64,000 nt of DNA, taken from NCBI RefSeq assembly GCF_000719975.1, contig NZ_JOIJ01000002.1:1-64000 (forward strand). Direction: 5' to 3'. Every line of letters starts with the position of its first letter. Within the stretch, counting starts at the first letter, position 1. The DNA is from Prauserella rugosa. GTDB taxonomy: Bacteria; Actinomycetota; Actinomycetes; Mycobacteriales; Pseudonocardiaceae. Both the position numbers and the translations under genes were made by a program. Shown in pieces: positions 24,587 to 31,642 of the stretch. The notes below the pieces were generated by a model. It saw only the letters and a list, made by a program, of their open reading frames with translations. It did not search any database and was not told where the DNA came from.

Positions 24587-26004
24587 CGGTCGTCGGGATC
24601 GACGTCGCGACCGCGGGGGTCCGTGCCTCCGCGGTCGCCGACGACGGCACGGTGGTGGCCCGCGCCTCGGCCCCGCTGCCCGCACCGGTGCGTACCGCCG
24701 GAGGCCGGAGCGAGCAGGACGCCCGAGCGTGGTGGCCCGCGGTGGAGTCGGCGCTGTGGCAGGTCTGCGCGGCCCCCGAGGTGGGCACAGTGGACGCGGT
24801 GGCGGTGGCAGCGACGTCCGGCACGATCGTCGCCGTCGACCGCCACGGCACGCCCGTCTCCCCCGCACTGATGTACGACGACCGCCGCGCCGCGCGGGAG
24901 AACGCCACGGCAGCGACCGTGGGCGCCGACCGGTGGGACGCGATGGGAACGGCGGTCACGCCCACGATGGCACTCGGGCGGATCGCCTGGTTGGCGCGGG
25001 AGTACCCCGACGCGGCGGGCGTGGCGCACACGCCGGACGTCATCGGCACGGCGCTGCTGGGCGAGCCCGTGCCCGTGGACTGGTCGCACGCGCTCAAGAG
25101 CGGTTACGACCCGGGAGTGCGCACCTGGCCGTGGGAGGTGTTCGACGCGCTCGGTGTCCCGCCGTCCTGGCTGCCCGGCGTCGTGGCGCCGACGTGTGTC
25201 CTCGGCGAGACACCGCGGCCCGTCGCAGGGCTCCCGAAGGGCTGTCGCGTCGTGGCCGGCATGACCGACGGCTGCGCCGCACAGATCGCCACGGGCGCGG
25301 TCTCACCGGGCCGGTTCGCCGGCATCCTCGGCACCACCTACGTCCTCAAAGGCGTCACCAGGCACCGCCTCGTCGACCCCGCGGGCGCGGTGTACAGCCA
25401 CCGTCATCCCGACGGTTGGTGGCTGGCCGGAGGCGCGTCGAACACCGGCGGGGCGGGGGTGACCGGCGACCTGCGGCGCCTCGACGCGGCCGCGGCCGCT
25501 CGGGGCCCCGCCGGTATGGTCGCCTATCCCCTGACCGGGACGGGCGAGCGGTTCCCGTTCTCGGCCGGCGATGCCCGCGGGTTCGTGCTCGGCGAGCCGT
25601 CCGACGAGGTGGAGCTGCACCGCGCGCGTCTGGAAGGCGTCGCGTTCCTCGAACGCCTGGCGCTGGAGACCATGCGCTCGCTCGGAGCCACAGTCGAGGG
25701 TCCGCTGCTCGCCGCGGGCGGTGGGAGCGCGAGCGCGCTGTGGAACCGGATCCGGGCCACGGTCACGGGCCTGAGCCTGCAGGTCGCGGAGCACGCGGAG
25801 ACCGCCTACGGCGCCGCGTTGCTGGCCGCGGCCGGAACGGCGCCGGGTGGATTGGACCACCTCGTCGCGCGGGCGGCCACACGTGGCACGGTCGTCGACC
25901 CCGAGCAGGCGGAGGCCGAGGCTCTCGAGGCGTCGTACCTGCGGTTCGTCGGCGAGCTCGGCAGGCGCGGATGGCTCGACCGCGTCCCGATGGTTGAACG
26001 GTGA
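24583..26004 (+). CDS. FGGY-family carbohydrate kinase
   Basis: A 473-residue kinase of a different branch from the one at 16126-17580. The first phosphate-binding strand is VVGIDVATAGVRASAVADDG. AATSGTIVAVDRHG and ALMYDDRRA form the sugar-contacting segment, similar to ribulokinase or xylulokinase-like proteins. GILGTTYVLKG is the second phosphate motif, and LAAGGGSASALWNRIRATVTG the C-terminal signature. GTG 24583 overlaps the permease stop (GTGA). Presence of two FGGY kinases and one DhaKL kinase in one regulon suggests that more than one ketose or polyol is used. Confidence 0.83.
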   Translation: MTVVGIDVATAGVRASAVADDGTVVARASAPLPAPVRTAGGRSEQDARAWWPAVESALWQVCAAPEVGTVDAVAVAATSGTIVAVDRHGTPVSPALMYDDRRAARENATAATVGADRWDAMGTAVTPTMALGRIAWLAREYPDAAGVAHTPDVIGTALLGEPVPVDWSHALKSGYDPGVRTWPWEVFDALGVPPSWLPGVVAPTCVLGETPRPVAGLPKGCRVVAGMTDGCAAQIATGAVSPGRFAGILGTTYVLKGVTRHRLVDPAGAVYSHRHPDGWWLAGGASNTGGAGVTGDLRRLDAAAAARGPAGMVAYPLTGTGERFPFSAGDARGFVLGEPSDEVELHRARLEGVAFLERLALETMRSLGATVEGPLLAAGGGSASALWNRIRATVTGLSLQVAEHAETAYGAALLAAAGTAPGGLDHLVARAATRGTVVDPEQAEAEALEASYLRFVGELGRRGWLDRVPMVER

Positions 26005-26183
26005 TGATCGCGCCGTTTAGCATCCGGCGCATGGGTGCTGTTCGCGTCGCCTCCGCCGACCGCGTGTTCGCGGTCTTCGGCGACCACAGCTATCGCATGG
26101 ACCTTCGGGGCTGACCACGTGCGCGCATCGCGCGCCCGACGTGTGTCCGAATCCGCTTCTCCGACCAAGGATGTGCCCTGTCC

Positions 26184-27110
26184 ATGGACGTCTCTGCTCC
26201 CCTGGCCGATCTGCACCGTCATCTCGAAGGTTCGATCCGGCCTTCCACCGCCCACGAACTCGCCCTGCGCACCGGCACGGGACGGCGACGCGCCGACTTC
26301 GTCGCCGGACGTGGAGGCGACCTGCTGCCGTACCTGGCGAAGATCGACAACGCCGCCCGGCTCGCGGTCATGACCGGCGACTGGTGGCGTATCACCCGCG
26401 AGGCGATCGCCGACGCCTGCGACGACGGACTGTCCGCGGTCGAGTTGCGGTTCAGCCCGCAGTTCATCGCGGGGCTGACGGGACTGGACCCCGACGCCGT
26501 GATCGAGACCGTTGGCGACGCGACCACGCGGCACGGTCTGCCGATCGAGGTCGGACTGATCGGCATCGTGGTGCGGGACGAGGGCCCCGAGTCGGCCGAC
26601 CGCCAGATGCGCCGACTGTTGCACCACGCCGATCGACTCGTCGGTGTGGACCTCGCGGGCGACGAGGCCGGATTCCCGGTCGCCCAGTTCGCCGGGGTGT
26701 TCGCCCGCGCCCACGACGCAGGCGTGGCGGTCACGGTCCACGCCGGTGAAGCCGCGGGACCCGGCAGCGTCCGCGACGCCGTGCGATACCTGCGCCCGCG
26801 GCGCATCGGCCATGGCGTGCGGTCGGCCGAGGACCCCGCGCTGCTCGAGCTGCTCGCCGCCGACGGCATCACCCTCGAGGTCGCGATCACGAGCAACGTC
26901 CAGACCGGTGCCGCCACCGACCGTGCGCACCACCCGCTGAGCACGCTCGTCGCCGCAGGGGTTCCCGTGGCGTTGTGCACCGACAACCCGTCGGTCAGCA
27001 ACACCCGGCTCACCCGCGAGTACGACCTGGCGCGCGACCTCGTCGGTGACGACGCCGCCGAGCGCATCCGCCGCCACGCCTTCACCGCGAGGTTCGGTAC
27101 GGCGCACTAG
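26184..27110 (+). CDS. add: Adenosine deaminase family protein
   Basis: A 308-residue metal-dependent deaminase. The zinc ligands and catalytic residues are visible: DLHRHLEGS (HxH), VTVHAGEAAGP (zinc His plus catalytic Glu), RIGHGVR (catalytic His) and LCTDNPSVSNT (zinc Asp). It hydrolyses adenosine (or a related 6-aminopurine or modified nucleoside) to the 6-oxo form in purine salvage. ATG 26184 follows AAGGATG. It is not obviously linked to the polyol genes upstream, from which a 180-bp gap separates it. Confidence 0.88.
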   Translation: MDVSAPLADLHRHLEGSIRPSTAHELALRTGTGRRRADFVAGRGGDLLPYLAKIDNAARLAVMTGDWWRITREAIADACDDGLSAVELRFSPQFIAGLTGLDPDAVIETVGDATTRHGLPIEVGLIGIVVRDEGPESADRQMRRLLHHADRLVGVDLAGDEAGFPVAQFAGVFARAHDAGVAVTVHAGEAAGPGSVRDAVRYLRPRRIGHGVRSAEDPALLELLAADGITLEVAITSNVQTGAATDRAHHPLSTLVAAGVPVALCTDNPSVSNTRLTREYDLARDLVGDDAAERIRRHAFTARFGTAH

Positions 27111-27119
27111 CCTGGCGCG

Positions 27120-27893
27120 GTGGTGGAGTCATGGGTCGTGAACGGATTGCGTGCCGGCGGGTGCGTGTTCGCCGAACAGGAAGCGGCCCTGCTCGAGGAG
27201 GCGACCGGCGGGGCGACCGCGGATCTGGAGCGCCTGGTCGCCCGGCGGGTCGCCGGTGAACCCCTCGAGTACCTGCTCGGATGGGCCGAGTTCCAGGGCC
27301 TGCGGATCGTTGTCGAACCGGGCGTGTTCGTGCCACGCCGGCGTACGGAGTTCCTCGTCGAGCGGGCACGGGACGTGCTGCCGCCCGGCGGAGTCGCCGT
27401 CGACCTGTGCTGTGGGTCGGGGGCGGTGGCCGCCGCGCTCCGTCACGCGCGGCCGGATGCCGTCGTGCACGCCGCCGACCTCGATCCGGCCGCAGTGCGC
27501 TGTGCCCGTCGCAACCTGCCCGCACGCGTGTACGAGGGCGACCTGTTCGCCGCGCTGCCGGCGGCGCTTCGCGGAACCGTCGACGTCGTGATCGCGAACG
27601 TGCCGTACGTCCCCTCAGCGGCCATCGCGACCATGCCGCCGGAGGCACGCGACCACGAACCGGCGGCGGCGCTCGACGGAGGTGCCGACGGCTTGGCAGT
27701 GCTGCGACGCGTGGCCCGCGCCGCACCCGACTGGCTCGCACCGGGCGGTCATCTGCTGAGCGAGACGAGCGAGACGCAATCCGGCCCCGCCGTCGAGGAA
27801 CTCCGGATGGCGGGCTTCGACGCGCACGCCGAGGCGTGCGACGAGCTGTCCGCCACGGCCGTCATCGGCAGGCGAACTCCGGATTGTGGATGA
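27120..27893 (+). CDS. Putative protein N5-glutamine methyltransferase (PrmC/HemK-like)
   Basis: A 257-residue methyltransferase. The N-terminal helical part (RLVARRVAGEPLEYLLGWAEFQGLRIVVEPGVFVPRRRTEFLVE) is the PrmC/HemK signature. Motif I is VDLCCGSGAVAAAL, and the catalytic motif, NPPY in true PrmC, is NVPYVP here. True PrmC modifies release factors; the altered NVPY suggests a paralogue with another substrate. GTG 27120 (or 27123) is 10 nt after the adenosine deaminase stop, suggesting co-transcription. Confidence 0.83.
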   Translation: MVESWVVNGLRAGGCVFAEQEAALLEEATGGATADLERLVARRVAGEPLEYLLGWAEFQGLRIVVEPGVFVPRRRTEFLVERARDVLPPGGVAVDLCCGSGAVAAALRHARPDAVVHAADLDPAAVRCARRNLPARVYEGDLFAALPAALRGTVDVVIANVPYVPSAAIATMPPEARDHEPAAALDGGADGLAVLRRVARAAPDWLAPGGHLLSETSETQSGPAVEELRMAGFDAHAEACDELSATAVIGRRTPDCG

Positions 27894-27999
27894 CCCCGAC
27901 GACGAAGTAGGGCACGGTGCCGAGCACCTCGCGGTAGCAGGCGTGGGCCGCGCACATGGCGTCGGCGAACAGGCTCGGCCGCGGCCATGAATTCGCTCA
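27862..27999 (-). pseudogene. Possible frameshifted small gene remnant
   Basis: On the minus strand a GTG at 27997-27999 opens a frame beginning MSEFMAAAE. A shift of one frame then continues as a protein-like tail containing YREVLGTVPYFVVGVIHNPEF and a stop at 27862-27864. The tail has a natural amino-acid balance unlike the Arg/Pro-rich shadows nearby. Neither part is recognisable as a family. It overlaps the 3' end of the methyltransferase gene. Confidence 0.2.
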
Positions 28000-28039
28000 C
28001 TCGGCCATGGCTGAGCGCTCGCTCAGGAGACAATGAGCG
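27994..28039. promoter_or_regulatory. Cluster of TGAGCG/CGCTCA half-sites upstream of moxR-type gene
   Basis: Four alternating half-sites occur: CGCTCA 27994-27999, TGAGCG 28012-28017, CGCTCA 28020-28025 and TGAGCG 28034-28039. The middle pair forms TGAGCG-CT-CGCTCA, typical in shape of TetR-family operators. They lie 25-70 bp before the ATPase start. No TetR gene is nearby. Confidence 0.45.
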
Positions 28040-28063
28040 CATCCGCCGGTGTTGGGAGGACGC

Positions 28064-28969
28064 ATGAGTGACGCGGTGTTCGAGTCGGTGGACGACGTCG
28101 TCGAACGACTCGCCGGGGCGGGGTACCTTGCCTCCGATGCGGTCGCCACGACCGTGTTCCTCGCCGACCGGCTCGGCAAGCCGCTGCTGGTCGAAGGCCC
28201 GGCAGGCGTGGGCAAGACCGAGTTGGCGCGGGCCATGGCCGCGGCGACCGGCAGCGAGCTGATCCGTCTCCAGTGCTACGAGGGCATCGACGAGTCGCGG
28301 GCGCTGTACGAGTGGAACCACGCCAGCCAGCTGCTGCGCATCACGGCGGCCAAGGACGAGGACTGGGACGCCACGCGCGAGCACGTGTTCAGCGAGGAGT
28401 TCCTGCTCTCGCGGCCACTGCTCACCGCGATCCGCAACCCGGATCCGACCGTGCTGCTCATCGACGAGGTCGACAAGGCCGACGTCGAGGTCGAGGGCCT
28501 GCTGCTGGAGGTGCTCGGCGACTTCCAGGTGACGGTCCCCGAACTCGGCACGATCACCGCCACCCGCACACCGCTGGTGGTGCTCACCTCGAACGCCACG
28601 CGGGAACTGTCCGAGGCACTCAAACGGCGATGCCTGTTCCTGCACCTGGACTTCCCCGCCGCGGAGCTCGAACGCGACATCGTGACGCTGCGCGTGCCCG
28701 AACTCGACCGGGAACTGGCCGCGTCGCTGGTCCGCGTGGTCGGCGCCCTGCGGCAGTTGGAGCTGCGCAAGTCGCCGTCGATCGCGGAGTCGGTCGACTG
28801 GGCACGCACACTGCTCGCGCTGGGCGCCGACACGCTCACCGAGGACGTCGTGCGCTCGACGCTCGGCGTGATCCTCAAGTACGAGCCGGATCAGCGGAAG
28901 GCGTTGGCCGAGCTCCGGCTCGACGCGGTGACCGGCCCGATCGGCGAATCGGCTGGTGCGACGGCGTGA
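28064..28969 (+). CDS. MoxR-type AAA ATPase
   Basis: A 301-residue AAA+ ATPase of the MoxR/CoxD group. Walker A is GPAGVGKT (45-52), Walker B is LLIDEVDKAD (about 131-140), and the sensor-1 region is VVLTSNATREL with an arginine in LKRRCLFLHLDFP. These ATPases act as chaperones that assemble or activate metal-cofactor enzymes together with a VWA protein. ATG 28064 follows GGGAGGA by 3 nt. The VWA partner gene overlaps its stop (GTGA). No carbon monoxide dehydrogenase or other obvious client is encoded nearby. Confidence 0.9.
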   Translation: MSDAVFESVDDVVERLAGAGYLASDAVATTVFLADRLGKPLLVEGPAGVGKTELARAMAAATGSELIRLQCYEGIDESRALYEWNHASQLLRITAAKDEDWDATREHVFSEEFLLSRPLLTAIRNPDPTVLLIDEVDKADVEVEGLLLEVLGDFQVTVPELGTITATRTPLVVLTSNATRELSEALKRRCLFLHLDFPAAELERDIVTLRVPELDRELAASLVRVVGALRQLELRKSPSIAESVDWARTLLALGADTLTEDVVRSTLGVILKYEPDQRKALAELRLDAVTGPIGESAGATA

Positions 28970-30471
28970 CCCGCCACGGCGGCTACGGCACCGCCGAGCG
29001 GCTTGTCGAGTTCGTGCGTTCGCTGCGCGAACACGGCGTCGCCGTCGGCACCGGGGAGACGGTCGACGCGGCCGCGGCAGCGGAGGTCGTCGGCTTCGAC
29101 GACCGGGACCGGCTCCGCGAGGCACTCGCCGCGAGCGTGCTGCGCGGCGCGGGGCAACGTCCGGTGTTCGACGGCGTCTTCGACGTGTACTTCCCCGCCG
29201 CGCACGGCACGTCCGTCAGCGGCACCGACGACGCCGGCGAGCCCGAGACGCCGCTGCAGCTGCGGGACGCTCTGCTCGACGCGCTGGTGAGCGGCGACGA
29301 CGCCCGCGTGCGCGCCCTCGCCGCCGCGGGCGTGGACCTGTTCGGCGGCTACGGCGGTGCGGGCCGAGGACAAGGCGGGCAAGGCGGTCACGGCGAACAA
29401 GGCGCACAGGGCGGTGGCGGCGTCGCCGGCATCCAGGGATCGGGCGAGGCTTCCGGTTCCGGTTCGGGCATGGCAGCTCGGCTCAGCGGCTGGTCGGCGT
29501 ATCAGACGCTCGGCCAGGTGCGCCCGCAGGCGCTTCGCGCACGGCTGCGCGAGGCCATCCGGGCCTCCCGCGCCGAAGGGCTCGGCGACGACGCGGCCGA
29601 GGCGCTGGCCGCACGTGAGGCCGACGCAGGCATCGCGGCGTTCACCGAACACGTGCGTGCGGAGGCCCGCAGGCGTACCGCCGAACTGCGCGGCAGGGAG
29701 CGGATCGCCCGCCATGCCGTCGCGCCGCAGACCGAACTCGTCGCCTTCACCAATGCCACCGCCGAACAGTTCGCCGAGATGCGCCGTGCGGTGCAGCCGC
29801 TGTCCCGCAAGCTGGCCACCCGGCTCGCGGCCCGGCGCCGCCGCGCCGCACGGGGCCGCATCGACCTGCGGCGCACGTTGCGCCGCTCGTTGTCCACCGG
29901 CGGCGTGCCGATGCGGCCGGTGATGCGCAGGCGGCGTCCAGGACGGCCCGAACTCGTGCTGCTGTGCGACATGTCCGGCTCGGTCGCCGGCTTCGCCCAG
30001 TTCACGCTCCTGCTGACCCAGGCGCTGAGCGATCAGTTCTCGAAGGTGCGCAGCTTCGCGTTCGTCGGAGTGACCGACGAGATCACCCATCTCGTGCGCG
30101 CGGGACGCGACGAACCCGAACACCTCGCCGAGCGCATCCTCACCGAGGCCACGTTGACACGCATGGGCATGAGCAGCGACTACGACGGTGCACTCCGGAC
30201 CTTCGTGGACGGGTGGGCCGACGCGCTGGGCCCGCGCACGAGCGTGCTCATCCTCGGCGACGGGCGCACCAACGGCGCCCCGCCCAACCTGCCCGCACTG
30301 CGCGAGATCGCCGAGCGGGCCGGGCACGTCCACTGGCTCAACCCCGAACCGATGTCGGCCTGGGGCACGGGCGATTCCGAGGCCCACCGCTACGCCCGCG
30401 AAGTGCCGATGTACGAGTGCCGCACCATCCGGCAGCTCTCCCACCTGGTGACGCGGCTGCTGCCCGGCTGA
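28966..30471 (+). CDS. VWA domain protein, CoxE family
   Basis: A 501-residue partner of the preceding ATPase. The N-terminal half is helical, interrupted by a Gly/Gln/Ser-rich linker (about residues 127-165). A very basic stretch (residues ~285-325) precedes the von Willebrand A domain, whose metal site is LLCDMSGSVAGF (DxSxS) with a later Thr/Asp pair in THLVRAGRD and LGDGRTNG. MoxR-CoxE pairs are thought to remodel client enzymes such as molybdenum hydroxylases. Here the pair stands alone, so the client is unknown. Confidence 0.88.
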   Translation: MTRHGGYGTAERLVEFVRSLREHGVAVGTGETVDAAAAAEVVGFDDRDRLREALAASVLRGAGQRPVFDGVFDVYFPAAHGTSVSGTDDAGEPETPLQLRDALLDALVSGDDARVRALAAAGVDLFGGYGGAGRGQGGQGGHGEQGAQGGGGVAGIQGSGEASGSGSGMAARLSGWSAYQTLGQVRPQALRARLREAIRASRAEGLGDDAAEALAAREADAGIAAFTEHVRAEARRRTAELRGRERIARHAVAPQTELVAFTNATAEQFAEMRRAVQPLSRKLATRLAARRRRAARGRIDLRRTLRRSLSTGGVPMRPVMRRRRPGRPELVLLCDMSGSVAGFAQFTLLLTQALSDQFSKVRSFAFVGVTDEITHLVRAGRDEPEHLAERILTEATLTRMGMSSDYDGALRTFVDGWADALGPRTSVLILGDGRTNGAPPNLPALREIAERAGHVHWLNPEPMSAWGTGDSEAHRYAREVPMYECRTIRQLSHLVTRLLPG

Positions 30472-30484
30472 GCGCCCCGCCCGC

Positions 30485-31327
30485 TCAGGACGCGGCACGC
30501 ATCGCCTGCAGAAGCGTGTCCGCCTCGTCGTCGGTCAGCACCACGCCGAGGTCGGCCAGCTCGGCGAGCGCGCCGTCCGGGGTGAGCGGCGTTTCGTCCT
30601 TGGTGCCGTCGGGGCGTTCGACGATCCGCTTTCCGCCGAGCAGCTGGGTGATGACGCCGGGTTCGAGGCGCATCGCGATCAGGCCACGGGTGAACGGCGA
30701 CTTCGGGTGCGTCGCGACGTAGTGGTTGAACACCTCGTAGTCGACGGGACGCTGCGGGGTCTCGTCGAACGCGTATTGCGGCTCCCATCCGTGTGCCGTG
30801 TACTTCTCGAGCGTCCACCCGCCGTCGCCGTGCAGCAGGCGCGTCGGCCATCCGGCCTGGTCGACGACGATGCCGTGCTCGAGGGGCATCGGCCGCAGGA
30901 CGCTCGCCCCGAAGCCCACGTCGGCGAGGTAGCGCGCCCCGTCGACGGCCACGATCAGGTTCATGTGCGACTTCGGCCCGTTGCGATGCGGCTGGACCCG
31001 CGCCGTCAACCGCACGACGTCGTAACCGAGGCGTTCGAGTGCGGCGGCGAACAGCAGGCTGTGCTCGTAGCAGTAGCCGCCGCGACTGCGGCCGACGAGC
31101 TTGGCCTGGATGTCGCCGAGGTCGAGCGATGGTGGGCGCCCGGAGAACGGGTCGACGTTCTCGAACGGGATGGCTTGCACGTGCGCCTCGTGCAGGCCGC
31201 CGAGCGCGAGTGCCGAAGGCGGCTCGGCGGAACCGCCGATGCGCGCCAGGTAGGCCTCGAGGTCCAGTACGTCGACGGTCCACGGGTCGGTGGCCGGTGC
31301 AGTGGCCCCCGTGATCTCGGTGGTCAT
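30485..31327 (-). CDS. nat: Arylamine N-acetyltransferase
   Basis: A 280-residue NAT enzyme that transfers acetyl groups from acetyl-CoA to arylamines and hydrazines. The catalytic triad is visible: Cys in RGGYCYEHS, His in KSHMNLIV, and Asp in YLADVGFG. The family N-terminus (LDLEAYLARIG...LHEAHVQAIPFENVD) is complete, and the C-terminal beta-barrel and lid follow. Length fits the 270-285 residues typical of actinobacterial NATs. It is convergent with the VWA gene and divergent from the transporter gene across a 315-bp gap. Confidence 0.92.
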   Translation of the reverse strand: MTTEITGATAPATDPWTVDVLDLEAYLARIGGSAEPPSALALGGLHEAHVQAIPFENVDPFSGRPPSLDLGDIQAKLVGRSRGGYCYEHSLLFAAALERLGYDVVRLTARVQPHRNGPKSHMNLIVAVDGARYLADVGFGASVLRPMPLEHGIVVDQAGWPTRLLHGDGGWTLEKYTAHGWEPQYAFDETPQRPVDYEVFNHYVATHPKSPFTRGLIAMRLEPGVITQLLGGKRIVERPDGTKDETPLTPDGALAELADLGVVLTDDEADTLLQAMRAAS

Positions 31328-31642
31328 GGCGCCAGCCTCACACCTCGACCTCGCTGGAGGTCAACCCGGCCTGACCGCGACGCGGCGCGCCGCCCTCCAC
31401 CTGCCCGGCCCCGCGAGTGAGTTACCGCACGTCAGCGCGGGTAATCCCCCACGAACCGCCCATTTCGGCTCACCTGATCGGCGGAGCCAGGGCGACCCGC
31501 GGGAATATGTAGTTGCAGCAATCAAGTTATTTGTTATGTTGCTATAACCGTTCCCACGAACCTGTCCTATCCAGGTCTTGTCCTACTCAGGGGGTTCACC
31601 ACGTCCGCGCACGCTCAGACCGTCGAGGATCCCGACGCGACG
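31328..31642. promoter_or_regulatory. Control region between nat and fused MFS gene, with AT-rich core
   Basis: No gene is seen. A markedly AT-rich island at 31505-31548 contains TTGCAG (31513-31518) and TATGTT (31535-31540) spaced 16 bp, plus TTGCAGCAA-type imperfect repeats, so it probably holds the promoter and a MarR- or TetR-type operator for the transporter. Further left TTACCGC and GCGGGTAA face each other at about 31424-31445. AGGGGG at 31589-31594 is a strong ribosome site, but the codon 6 nt after it is ACG. Confidence 0.45.

Noticed and set aside
29357..29411. GGCGGTCA/GGCGAACA-like short repeats inside the VWA gene as a CRISPR or regulatory repeat
   Set aside because: They are codon repeats of the Gly/Gln-rich linker and have no spacers.
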